From Gammaproteobacteria bacterium (GTDB lineage Bacteria > Pseudomonadota > Gammaproteobacteria > Pseudomonadales > JADFDG01), in assembly GCA_018262975.1 (NCBI GenBank), contig JADFDG010000020.1:1-64000 (forward strand): a stretch of DNA of 64,000 nucleotides. Direction: 5' to 3'. Position numbers and translations under genes: made by a program. This document shows, piece by piece, positions 48,188 to 55,583 of this stretch. The notes below the pieces were generated by a model, which worked only from the letters and a program-made list of their open reading frames with translations, was not told where the DNA came from and did not search any database. Position 1 is the stretch's first letter. Each line of letters opens with the position of its first letter.

Positions 48188-48767
48188 TGTTCAGCTTGCG
48201 GTAGATCGACTTCACGTAATCGGATGCGGTGTGCGGACTGATGCCCATGGTCTGCGCCAGCGACTTCACCGACACGCCGCGCGCCAGCAGCGCCAGCGCC
48301 TCCTGCTCGCGCACGCTCAGGCGATGCTCGGCGGGCGCCTTGAGCGCCGGTGCCTGGAAATGATGGATCAGCTTGCGCGCAATCGCCGGCGACAACGGCG
48401 GCACGCCGTCGATCATGCCGGTCAGCTGGCGCAACAGCGCATCGCGCGGCTCGTCCTTCAGCAGGTAGCCGTGCGCCCCCGCCTGCAGGGCCGGAAACAG
48501 GTGGCCGTCGTCGCCGTAGATGCTGCTCACCACGATGCGCGCCTGCGGGCAGCCCGCATTGAGCGTGGCGATCACGTCGATGCCATTGCCGTCGGGCAGG
48601 TGCAGGTCGACCAGCGCCAGGTCCCAGGCGCGGCTGCGCGCCAGCACCTGGGCCTCCGCCGCGGTCGCCGCCCCGCTCACCCTCGCTTGCGGGAATGCCT
48701 CGCGGACGATACCGGCCAGCAGCTCCTGCGCATCCGGGTGGTCCTCGACGATCAGTATCTCGCGCAT
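48132..48767 (-). CDS. LuxR/NarL-family response regulator
   Basis: 211-residue two-component regulator. The receiver domain (~1-120) has E8-D9, the phospho-acceptor Asp54 in L-A-L-V-D-L-H-L-P-D-G and Lys in Y-L-L-K-D-E (~106). The C-terminal LuxR helix-turn-helix includes L-S-V-R-E-Q-E-A-L-A-L-L-A-R-G (~145-159) and T-A-S-D-Y-V-K-S-I-Y-R-K-L. The ATG at 48767 has AGGAG in the end of the kinase gene, 5 bp upstream. The target is unknown; the convergent EamA operon is a candidate only by position. Confidence 0.92.
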   Translation of the reverse strand: MREILIVEDHPDAQELLAGIVREAFPQARVSGAATAAEAQVLARSRAWDLALVDLHLPDGNGIDVIATLNAGCPQARIVVSSIYGDDGHLFPALQAGAHGYLLKDEPRDALLRQLTGMIDGVPPLSPAIARKLIHHFQAPALKAPAEHRLSVREQEALALLARGVSVKSLAQTMGISPHTASDYVKSIYRKLNITSRAEAALKANQLGLLP

Positions 48768-48772
48768 GACCT

Positions 48773-50593
48773 TCACTCCTCTTCCCGGCCATCCAGCGCC
48801 GCCAGCGGCAACGCGCACTGCAGGCAGGTGCCGCACTTGTTGCCATCGGGACCCTGCAGGTCCTCCCAGTGAAGGGTTGCCCCGATCTGCGCGGCACGCA
48901 TCTGCAGGTTACGCACGCCCACGCCGGCCTTCCACTGCGCGAACGGCGCGGACGATGCTTCGTCCTCCACCTCGATGCGCAACCGTTCGCCGGTCGACTG
49001 GATGCGTACCCTCACCCGCGTGCTCTGCGTGTGCTTCAGGATGTTGGTGACCGCCTCGCGCAGGACCCGGCCCAGCGTGATCTTCTGCCGCGTGCCGAGG
49101 CGCATGGCCGGCAGATCGCCGGACTGCCAGTCGAGCTCGCGGCCGGCGGCCTCGCAGCGCTGGCCGATTTCCGCGCGCCAGTCCGACACAGCCTCGTCGA
49201 GCATGCCCTCGGGGGTGTTCAGGTGGCCGATGAGGATGCGCAGGTCGGACAGCGCCTCGCGCGCCGATTCGCTGGCTTTCTCGTCCTGCGAGCGGTGCAC
49301 CAGCGTCAACAGGCGCGCCCCGAGATCATCGTGGAGGTCGCGGGCAATCCGCTCTCGCTCGTCCCGGGCGGCCCGCTCCTTCTGCAGTTGCACGGCCTGC
49401 GCATAGCTGTCCTCGATCTCGCGGGTGACCAGGCGGACGCGCTGCTCCATTTCAGCGCGCGCGTTCTCCGCAACGGTAAGCGCCTCGGCGTGACGCGACA
49501 GCAGGCGGACCATGAAGGCCAGCAGCAATACCGGCATGACCACTTGCAGCAGCGGGCGGTCGACATAGGTGAGCACGCGCAACTGCACCAGGTAATCGTG
49601 CAACCCGGTGGCCATGATCACCAGCGCCGCCACGTAGAAGCCGCGCTGCACGCCACCGGCGCGGTGCATGGCGCTGAGCGACAGGACCAGCGTCACGCCC
49701 ACCGTCAGCGCACCCAGGCCGTAGGCAAACTGGGCAACCGTCGCCAGCATGCCGGACGGCACTACCAGCAAGGCACCGATGGCAACGATGCAGGCCTGCA
49801 GGCAGGTGTGGTAAAGCCGCGTGCGCAATCCACCCAGCGAGCCGAGGCTGCCGACAATGCCCAGGCAGATCAACACCGCCACCACCGGCACCAGGCGCTC
49901 GACCAGCAGGTTGTCCAGGCCGGGAACGGTGATGAACACCCGGGCGGTACCCAGCGCCGACGCCGCCATGGTCAGGCCGAAAAACCCGTAGACCGGTTCG
50001 CGCCGGTAACGCCACCAGAGCAACAGCAGCATGAAACCGGCGAAGCCCATCAACGCGCAGGTCACGCGTGGCAAGGTGATGCGGATCAAGTACTCGCGCT
50101 GCTGCACCACCTGCAGGGACTGCCAGCTGTCGAGCACCACCGGCGACAGGTGGCCCTTGCGCTGCTCGCTGGTCAGCGAGGCCGCAGCCTCGCTGTGCAG
50201 GCGGACCAGCAACTCGTTGGCGCCGGGGCGCTGGGCATCGCGGGGCCAGGCAGCCAGTACCGGGAAATAGCAGTTACGGTGGACGCGCGGGCCCTCCAGC
50301 GGGCCTCCGCCGCTGTAGATCAACTGGCCGTTGGCATAGATCCAGACATTGTTGCAGGCGCGTTTGAGGAACACGCCAAGCAGTTCCCGGGGCTGGTCGA
50401 TGTCGACCCGCAGCCGGTACCAGGTGGCGCCGGACAGGTCAGGCCGCGAATCGCTCCAGTGATCGGGCAGCACCACCGGCTGCCAGCGGCCGTCAACGAG
50501 TACCTCGCCACGGAGCAACTCCGCAGCATGGGTGGACTGCGCCCACCACAGCAGGCCGCACAGACCGGCGCACAACCACCACCACCTGTTCAT
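48773..50593 (-). CDS. 7TM sensor histidine kinase (HisKA_3 type)
   Basis: 606-residue sensor kinase. It starts with a signal/anchor segment (W-W-W-L-C-A-G-L-C-G-L-L-W-W), then a ~160-residue extracytoplasmic jelly-roll-like domain (W-Y-R-L-R-V-D-I region) and seven hydrophobic spans (~185-385), the 7TMR-DISM layout. A short coiled coil leads to the HisKA_3 dimerisation motif E-R-E-R-I-A-R-D-L-H-D-D-L-G-A-R (phospho-His within D-L-H-D-D) and a HATPase domain with R-E-A-V-T-N-I-L-K-H and G-V-G-V-R-N-L. It partners the response regulator 5 bp downstream. The jelly-roll domain often binds carbohydrates, so the signal may be extracellular. ATG 50593 is used instead of an upstream start with no signal. 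Confidence 0.9.
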   Translation of the reverse strand: MNRWWWLCAGLCGLLWWAQSTHAAELLRGEVLVDGRWQPVVLPDHWSDSRPDLSGATWYRLRVDIDQPRELLGVFLKRACNNVWIYANGQLIYSGGGPLEGPRVHRNCYFPVLAAWPRDAQRPGANELLVRLHSEAAASLTSEQRKGHLSPVVLDSWQSLQVVQQREYLIRITLPRVTCALMGFAGFMLLLLWWRYRREPVYGFFGLTMAASALGTARVFITVPGLDNLLVERLVPVVAVLICLGIVGSLGSLGGLRTRLYHTCLQACIVAIGALLVVPSGMLATVAQFAYGLGALTVGVTLVLSLSAMHRAGGVQRGFYVAALVIMATGLHDYLVQLRVLTYVDRPLLQVVMPVLLLAFMVRLLSRHAEALTVAENARAEMEQRVRLVTREIEDSYAQAVQLQKERAARDERERIARDLHDDLGARLLTLVHRSQDEKASESAREALSDLRILIGHLNTPEGMLDEAVSDWRAEIGQRCEAAGRELDWQSGDLPAMRLGTRQKITLGRVLREAVTNILKHTQSTRVRVRIQSTGERLRIEVEDEASSAPFAQWKAGVGVRNLQMRAAQIGATLHWEDLQGPDGNKCGTCLQCALPLAALDGREEE

Positions 50594-50997
50594 CGCGCTC
50601 CCGGTCCGTCCCACCCACTGCCGGCGGCAACCGGCGGCTGCACAGTCAACGGCATCGCGGGCACGCTAGCAAGCCAGCGGCATGCGCAGAATCCCGCGAA
50701 CGGGGGGATGACCCGGACAACCGCGCGGCGTCGGCTGCAGGCAAAAAAAAGCGCCCTTCCCGGGCGCCCTTTCCGCTGCTTGCTCCGTCCCTGTCCGGTT
50801 GCATGAACCGTTGCGTGGCACGCCCCGGGGCGCAAGGCCCCTGAGCCGGCACTCGCCCGCGCCGCACCTCCTGTGCCCGCGGGCCGGCATGCCACGCCGA
50901 TCTCCGTAATACCGCCACCTTGCCCTGAACCCGTTAAGGTTTCATTACGCAGTTGCCGCGCTGCCGACGCGCGGCACCCGCAGGGGCGACCGGCGGC
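50594..50997. other. Intergenic region between kinase and solute-binding protein genes
   Basis: About 400 bp, both flanking genes leftward. It contains the intrinsic terminator of the upstream solute-binding protein gene (50743-50767) and should contain the kinase promoter to its left. The rest (~50770-50990) is GC-rich with no gene, tRNA or repeat that I can support. Confidence 0.45.
50743..50767 (-). terminator. Intrinsic terminator of the guanidine-binding protein gene
   Basis: Reading leftward: GCGCCC, a 5-base loop, GGGCGC, then eight T. This perfect G/C stem followed by an unbroken T-tract is a rho-independent terminator. It lies ~230 bp after the stop of the solute-binding protein gene, and separates that unit from the two-component genes. 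Confidence 0.85.
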
Positions 50998-52092
50998 CTA
51001 CAACTTGCCGTCCATCGCCATCTTCACGTAGCTGGCGTCGTAGCGCAGCTTGATGTTCTTCGGGTTGCCCAGCACCTTGCCGTTCGGGAAGCTGATGCCC
51101 ACGGCATCGACACTGGTGGCGCCCTGCCCCAGCAGGCCCTTGTCGAAGCTGAACTTGCGCACCTTGTCCATGCCGCTGACCAGCGCCGGCGCCACGGTGA
51201 AGTCGTACGCGGCTTTCGGCGTGTAGAACAGCATGGTCGCCTTGAGTTGCGCCTCGTAGCCGGCCAGGTCCGTGCCGGACAGCTTCGCCATCATTTCCTT
51301 GGCGGCCTTCGCCTTCGCATCGCCCTTGCTCATGATCGCCAGCGTCTCGAACCAGGCACCCACCAGCGCCTTGCCGAAGGCCGGGTTGTCCTTGAGCACC
51401 TGCGTGTTGACCATCGCCATGTCGAGGATCTCGCCGGGGATCTTCGAGGAGTCGTACACCAGGAAGGTGTTCGGCTGTTTCATCATGGTCGCCAGCTGCG
51501 GGTTCCAGGCCGCAGCGGCCGTCACCCCCGGGGTGCCCCAGGCGGCCACGATGTCGGCGTCGGAGGTGTTCACCACCTTCACGTCGCGCTCGCTCATGCC
51601 CACCGACTCCAGCGCGCGCGCCAGGAAGTAGTGCGACACGGACAGCTCCAGCAGGTTCACCTTCTGGCCCTTGATGTCCTTCAGCGACTTCTTGCCCTTC
51701 AGCACCAGGCCGTCGTTGCCGTTGGAGTAGTCGCCGACGATCAGCGCCGTGGTGTCCACGCCGCCGGCCGCCGGGATGGTCAGGGCGTCCATGTTGGTCA
51801 TCAGGCAGGCGTCGAACTGGCCGGCCGTGTACTGGTTGATCGACTCGATGTAGTCGACCTGCTTCACGTCGATGGTGATGCCGTACTTGTCGGCCCACTT
51901 CTTGATGATCCCGCTCTGGGCGGCATACGGCCACGGCATCCAGCCGGCGTACACGCTCCAGGCGAGGCGGAAGTTCTTCTTGGGCGCTGCCTGCGCCTGG
52001 CCGGCGCTGAACGCCAGCAGCAGGCAGGCCGCGAGGGCAACGGTGAACAGGCGGGCCAGCGGGAGGGACGCCGGTCGGGTGGTCGCGGTCAT
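50998..52092 (-). CDS. Periplasmic solute-binding protein, guanidine ABC transporter
   Basis: 364-residue binding protein of the NMT1/TauA-like group found beside urea/guanidine carboxylases. Start ATG 52092 gives a Sec signal (L-F-T-V-A-L-A-A-C-L-L-L-A-F-S-A-G-Q-A-Q-A, cleavage after ~A36). The mature part includes L-A-W-S-V-Y-A-G-W-M-P-W-P-Y-A (~44-58) and the D-A-C-L-M-T-N-M-D-A-L loop, both typical of that group. It completes the permease and ATPase encoded 8 kb to the left, but has its own guanidine-I riboswitch 50 bp upstream and its own terminator, so it is an independent unit. GAGGAC serves as ribosome binding site. Confidence 0.9.
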   Translation of the reverse strand: MTATTRPASLPLARLFTVALAACLLLAFSAGQAQAAPKKNFRLAWSVYAGWMPWPYAAQSGIIKKWADKYGITIDVKQVDYIESINQYTAGQFDACLMTNMDALTIPAAGGVDTTALIVGDYSNGNDGLVLKGKKSLKDIKGQKVNLLELSVSHYFLARALESVGMSERDVKVVNTSDADIVAAWGTPGVTAAAAWNPQLATMMKQPNTFLVYDSSKIPGEILDMAMVNTQVLKDNPAFGKALVGAWFETLAIMSKGDAKAKAAKEMMAKLSGTDLAGYEAQLKATMLFYTPKAAYDFTVAPALVSGMDKVRKFSFDKGLLGQGATSVDAVGISFPNGKVLGNPKNIKLRYDASYVKMAMDGKL

Positions 52093-52141
52093 GGATCTGT
52101 CCTCAAGGGGAATGGGTAAGGCACCTGCCGACACGTTCGCG

Positions 52142-52253
52142 GATCTCCCGGGCTTTTATCCCTCCGTGCAACCCGCCCTCCCGGCGGGCCGGCGACTCTC
52201 GGACCTGGCGCCTGCCCCATGGGTGGAGGTCGGCCGGAACCCTAGTCGCCTGG
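52142..52253 (-). ncRNA. Guanidine-I (ykkC) riboswitch upstream of the binding protein
   Basis: Second copy of the ykkC motif, reading leftward: CTAGGGTTCCG (~52244-52234), AGGTCCGAGAG (~52205-52195), and ACGGAGGGATAAAAGCCCGG then GAGA (to 52143). Stem sequences differ from the copy at 44.1 kb, whereas the ligand-binding blocks are identical, which supports a maintained, functional RNA. About 50 nt separate it from the start codon, with no T-run terminator, so translational control is likely. Confidence 0.93.
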
Positions 52254-52606
52254 CGAATGCTCCTGTCCCGGGCCGCGAGGCCACGACCGGACGGCAAGCG
52301 CGCGTGGTATCCCTGAGCAAGAGCCGCGCCAGCCACATTCAGCCATTACTATTCATATAGTTATGAGCTATTGTTAAAGTGAATTGGCATTCTGGAATGC
52401 CCGTTGGCGGGCACCCGCCGCACGCCACCGCACCATCCGGGGGCAGGACCACCCTTTCCGCCGCCAGCGGGGTGGCGCCTCGCCACCCGCCGCACGCGAT
52501 TGCACGGGGCCGAAAAGCGCGGTTACAGCACGCGCCTGACGCCCTATAATCCGCGCCGCCTTTCCCGGGCCTGCGCGCCCGCCCTCGGTCCCACTGGAGA
52601 CAACCC
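52254..52606. other. Intergenic region between guanidine unit and mdh
   Basis: About 350 bp between divergent units. An AT-rich stretch at ~52338-52385 (tattcatatagttatgagct) probably contains the leftward promoter for the riboswitch transcript, although I cannot fix the -35/-10 boxes. The rightward mdh promoter is at 52522-52550. The remaining sequence is GC-rich and has no supported gene. Confidence 0.45.
52522..52550 (+). promoter_or_regulatory. Sigma70-type promoter for mdh
   Basis: GTTACA (52522-52527), a 17-bp spacer and a perfect TATAAT (52545-52550), 56 bp before the mdh start. The -35 matches 4/6 and the -10 6/6. A C/G-rich CCGCGCCGCC follows the -10, as also seen after the nuo promoter. 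Confidence 0.72.
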
Positions 52607-53593
52607 ATGTCGTTGAAGAAGCCCGTACGCGTGGCCGTGACCGGCGCCGCCGGCCAGATCAGCTACTCCCTGCTGTTCCGCATTGCCTCCGGCTCGATGC
52701 TCGGCCCGGACCAGCCGGTGATCCTGCAGATGCTGGAAATCACCCCGGCCCTCGGCGCGCTGCAGGGCGTGGCCATGGAACTGGATGACTGCGCGTTCCC
52801 GCTGCTGGCCGGCATGGTGATCACCGACGACCCGAACGTCGCCTTCAAGGACGCCGACTACGCCCTGCTGGTAGGCGCCCGTCCGCGCGGCCCGGGCATG
52901 GAGCGCAAGGACCTGCTGGAAGCCAACGCGGCCATCTTCTCCGTGCAGGGCAAGGCGCTGAACGCCGTCGCCTCGCGCAACGTCAAGGTGCTGGTGGTCG
53001 GCAACCCGGCCAACACCAACTCGCTGATCGCCCAGCGCAACGCGCCGGACCTCGACCCGCGCAACTTCACCGCCATGACCCGCCTGGACCACAACCGCGC
53101 ACTGTCGCAGCTGGCGGGCAAGACCGGCACGTCGATCAACGACATCCGCAAGATGACCATCTGGGGCAACCACAGCTCCACGCAGTACCCGGACATCAGC
53201 AAGACCACCGTCAACGGCAAGGCCGCCGAAGGCCTGGTCGAGCGCGCCTGGTACGAGAGCGAGTTCATCCCGACCGTCCAGCAGCGCGGCGCCGCCGTGA
53301 TCAAGGCCCGTGGCGCCTCCTCGGCCGCCTCCGCCGCCAACGCCGCGGTAGACCACATGCGCACCTGGGCACTCGGCACCGCCGAGGGTGACTGGGTGTC
53401 GATGGCCGTCTACTCCGACGGTTCCTACGGCATCGACAAGGGCCTGATCTACTCCTTCCCGGTCACCTGCAAGAACGGCGACTGGCAGATCGTGCAGGGC
53501 CTGGAGATCAGCGACTTCTCGCGCGAGCGCATGAAGGCCACCGAGAAGGAACTGCAGGAAGAGCGTGACGCCGTGAAGCACCTGCTGCCGTAA
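52607..53593 (+). CDS. mdh: Malate dehydrogenase
   Basis: 328-residue NAD-dependent malate dehydrogenase of the TCA cycle. The Rossmann start [13 protein letters not shown] (~9-21) is typical of the cytosolic-type MDH group. Active-site residues are visible: substrate Arg in [20 protein letters not shown], Asp in R-L-D-H-N-R-A and catalytic His in [11 protein letters not shown]. It is monocistronic, between a strong promoter and a strong terminator, and convertible to TCA flux with the complex I encoded in the same window. Confidence 0.97.
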   Translation: MSLKKPVRVAVTGAAGQISYSLLFRIASGSMLGPDQPVILQMLEITPALGALQGVAMELDDCAFPLLAGMVITDDPNVAFKDADYALLVGARPRGPGMERKDLLEANAAIFSVQGKALNAVASRNVKVLVVGNPANTNSLIAQRNAPDLDPRNFTAMTRLDHNRALSQLAGKTGTSINDIRKMTIWGNHSSTQYPDISKTTVNGKAAEGLVERAWYESEFIPTVQQRGAAVIKARGASSAASAANAAVDHMRTWALGTAEGDWVSMAVYSDGSYGIDKGLIYSFPVTCKNGDWQIVQGLEISDFSRERMKATEKELQEERDAVKHLLP

Positions 53594-53615
53594 GCGCAGC
53601 ACGCGGCACGACAGG

Positions 53616-53640
53616 AAAAGGCCCGCTCTGCGGGCCTTTT
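53616..53640. terminator. Bidirectional intrinsic terminator after mdh
   Basis: AAAAGGCCCGC, loop TCT, GCGGGCCTTTT: an 11-bp perfect stem with a T-run on the plus strand and an A-run at its left side, so it can act in both directions. It ends mdh 23 bp after its stop. Confidence 0.9.
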
Positions 53641-53724
53641 TCGTTGGCGGGCGGACTTCCCATACCGGCCGCCGTCCCCCACAATCGGGGCCAACCGCAG
53701 CATGGACACGTAACGGGGAACAGG

Positions 53725-54276
53725 ATGACGACCGCGCCGGCACAGAACGAGCACCTCGTCTGGAGCCTCGAGAAACTCACCGACCACCAGCGGGCCACCC
53801 GCTTCGTGATGCAGTTCCAGAAGACGCTGTGCGTCTACTCGGGCCCGGTGCAGCAGTTGTACACCAACTACGAAATCATCGTGCCGGAAGACAACGCCCG
53901 GAAGCTGTTGATCCTGCCCAACCCGTATGCCTTCCACGACACCTTCAACCACATCCCGGAAGCGGCCTGCAAGCAGACCGGCTTCCTGATCATGCCGGAC
54001 GAGCGCGGCGCGCTGCTGCTGCACATCCCGCTGAAGGACGGCACCAGCCGCGAAGTGCCGCTCAAGGTCGGCCTGAACGCCATCCGCAAGCGCCAGCGCC
54101 CGGAGGACCCGTTCCTGCCGGTGGTCACCAAGGGCGACCTGCGCGAATTCAAGAAATCCCAGCCTGCGCTGCACCTGCACCGCATCGTGCTGCCGATGCT
54201 CACCAAGCAGTCCGACATGGAAAAGCGCGGCATCCAGAAGGTGGTCGAGGAGCGGCTGAAGCCTTACCTCATCTGA
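53725..54276 (+). CDS. Conserved hypothetical protein, 183 residues
   Basis: I do not recognise this protein. It is 183 residues, soluble (no signal or membrane span), with mixed alpha/beta character. Distinctive segments are R-F-V-M-Q-F-Q-K-T-L-C-V-Y-S-G-P-V (~31-47), I-L-P-N-P-Y-A-F-H-D-T-F-N-H-I-P-E (~71-87) and a basic C-terminal part (I-R-K-R-Q-R-P, K-K-S-Q, K-R-G-I-Q-K-V-V-E-E-R). Start ATG 53725 follows GGGGAACAGG; a longer in-frame start would begin inside the mdh terminator region. It is flanked by perfect terminators on both sides, so it is a stand-alone transcription unit. Confidence 0.78.
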   Translation: MTTAPAQNEHLVWSLEKLTDHQRATRFVMQFQKTLCVYSGPVQQLYTNYEIIVPEDNARKLLILPNPYAFHDTFNHIPEAACKQTGFLIMPDERGALLLHIPLKDGTSREVPLKVGLNAIRKRQRPEDPFLPVVTKGDLREFKKSQPALHLHRIVLPMLTKQSDMEKRGIQKVVEERLKPYLI

Positions 54277-54290
54277 ATCGACACCGGGCA

Positions 54291-54321
54291 CGAAAAAGCC
54301 GCGCACTGCGCGGCTTTTTCG
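54291..54321. terminator. Bidirectional intrinsic terminator
   Basis: CGAAAAAGCCGCGCA, a single C, TGCGCGGCTTTTTCG: 15-base perfect arms with A- and T-runs at the outer ends. It stops the upstream hypothetical gene rightward and rraA leftward, since rraA ends at 54350 on the minus strand. Confidence 0.92.
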
Positions 54322-54349
54322 TAAGCGGGCGGCAACGGCGCCGCGGCAG

Positions 54350-54829
54350 TCAGATCAGCTTCTTCGCCGACACCACCACGCCGTTGTTGTCGGCGTAGAC
54401 GTACTCACCGCTGCGGAACGTCACGCCGCCGAAGGTCACCGCGATGTCCTTCTGGCCTTCACCGCGACGGTTGGACTTGAGCGGAATGGCGGCCAGCGCC
54501 TGCACGCCCAGATCGAGGGTGCCCAGCGCATCCACGTCGCGCACGCAGCCGTACACGATCACGCCTTCCCAGCCGTTCTTCACGGCGTCCTCGCCGATCA
54601 TGTCGCCCAGCAGCGCGCAGCGCAGCGAGCCGCCGCCGTCCACCACCAGCACCTTGCCGGCGCCCGGCGTGCCCAGGGTTTCCTTGACCCGCGAGTTGTC
54701 CTCGAAACACTTCACGGTGACGATCTCGCCACCGAAGCACTCGCGCCCGCCGAACTGGCTGAGCATCGGCTCGAGCACACGGACGTCATCGGGGTTCTCG
54801 TCGCAGAGGTCGCAGGTCACGAAGTTCAC
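54350..54829 (-). CDS. rraA: RraA, ribonuclease E activity regulator
   Basis: 159-residue RraA/HMG-aldolase-like protein. Recognised by [15 protein letters not shown] (~5-19), [20 protein letters not shown] (~58-77) and G-C-V-R-D-V-D-A-L (~94-102). In gammaproteobacteria RraA binds RNase E and lowers mRNA decay; some close homologs are 4-hydroxy-4-methyl-2-oxoglutarate aldolases, and the D-G-G-G/G-D/R-D metal- and substrate-binding residues needed for that are partly present here. Single-domain length is typical. It is followed leftward by the bidirectional terminator. Confidence 0.9.
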   Translation of the reverse strand: MNFVTCDLCDENPDDVRVLEPMLSQFGGRECFGGEIVTVKCFEDNSRVKETLGTPGAGKVLVVDGGGSLRCALLGDMIGEDAVKNGWEGVIVYGCVRDVDALGTLDLGVQALAAIPLKSNRRGEGQKDIAVTFGGVTFRSGEYVYADNNGVVVSAKKLI

Positions 54830-54869
54830 GGCAGTTCTCCTGGCAGGACGGCTTCAGGGGGCAATTCGG

Positions 54870-55559
54870 TCAGCGCGGCGCATCGAGGCGCGCTGAAGCG
54901 GCCATGATGGCGCGCCAGCGCAGCCTTGTCACCGCCGGGCCCTGCGGCGCGCGCGCCTCGGCCAGCATGGCGCGGGCCACGTCGCGCGCCTGCACCGGGC
55001 GGTAGCTGTCGAGACGGCCGACCAGCAGCGGCGAGAACAGCGGCATCAGCGCGCCACCCAGTGCCTCGCCGCGGCGCAGCGGTCCCTCGCGCTCGCCCAG
55101 CAGCAACGAGGGCTGGAACAGGCTGAGGCGCGCAAAACCCAGTGACTGCAGGTCGCGCTCGGTCTCGCCCTTCACGCGGCTGTAGAACACCGGCGACGAC
55201 GCATCCGCACCGATGGCGGACACGGCGATGAAGTGGCGCACGCCCAGGCGCTTCGCCCAGCGCGCGCAGGTGAGCACGAGGTCGTGGTCCACCGCCCGGA
55301 ACGCCGCCCGGCTGCCGGCGGCGCCGATGGTGGTGCCCAGGCAGCAGAACGCCACGTCGACATCGTGCGGCCAGTCGTGGCGTTCGAGGTGCGTAAAATC
55401 GGTGATCAGGTTGGACAGCCGCGGGTGGCGCGCCGGCAACGGCCGACGGGTGGCGGCGGTGACGTGGCCATCGATACCGCCGGCGAGCGCCTCGTGCAGC
55501 AGGTGGCTGCCGATGAGGCCGGTGGCACCGAACAGCAGGGCATTGCGGGGAAGCGGCAT
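54870..55559 (-). CDS. NAD(P)-binding atypical short-chain reductase-like protein
   Basis: 229-residue single-domain Rossmann protein. The glycine motif is L-F-G-A-T-G-L-I-G-S-H-L (~9-20), and C-C-L-G-T-T (~69-74) plus a Y-S-R-V-K-G-E-T-E (~140-148) segment resemble atypical SDR/HTATIP2-like proteins. The YxxxK pair is preserved only loosely (Y-S-R-V-K). ATG 55559 has GGGAG 7 bases upstream; the longer TTG start is disfavoured. Probably a cytoplasmic reductase or NADPH-sensing protein, substrate unknown. It lies 24 bp downstream of the pseudo-kinase on the same strand. Confidence 0.78.
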   Translation of the reverse strand: MPLPRNALLFGATGLIGSHLLHEALAGGIDGHVTAATRRPLPARHPRLSNLITDFTHLERHDWPHDVDVAFCCLGTTIGAAGSRAAFRAVDHDLVLTCARWAKRLGVRHFIAVSAIGADASSPVFYSRVKGETERDLQSLGFARLSLFQPSLLLGEREGPLRRGEALGGALMPLFSPLLVGRLDSYRPVQARDVARAMLAEARAPQGPAVTRLRWRAIMAASARLDAPR

Positions 55560-55583
55560 CGGATGACTCCCGGACAAAGGTGT

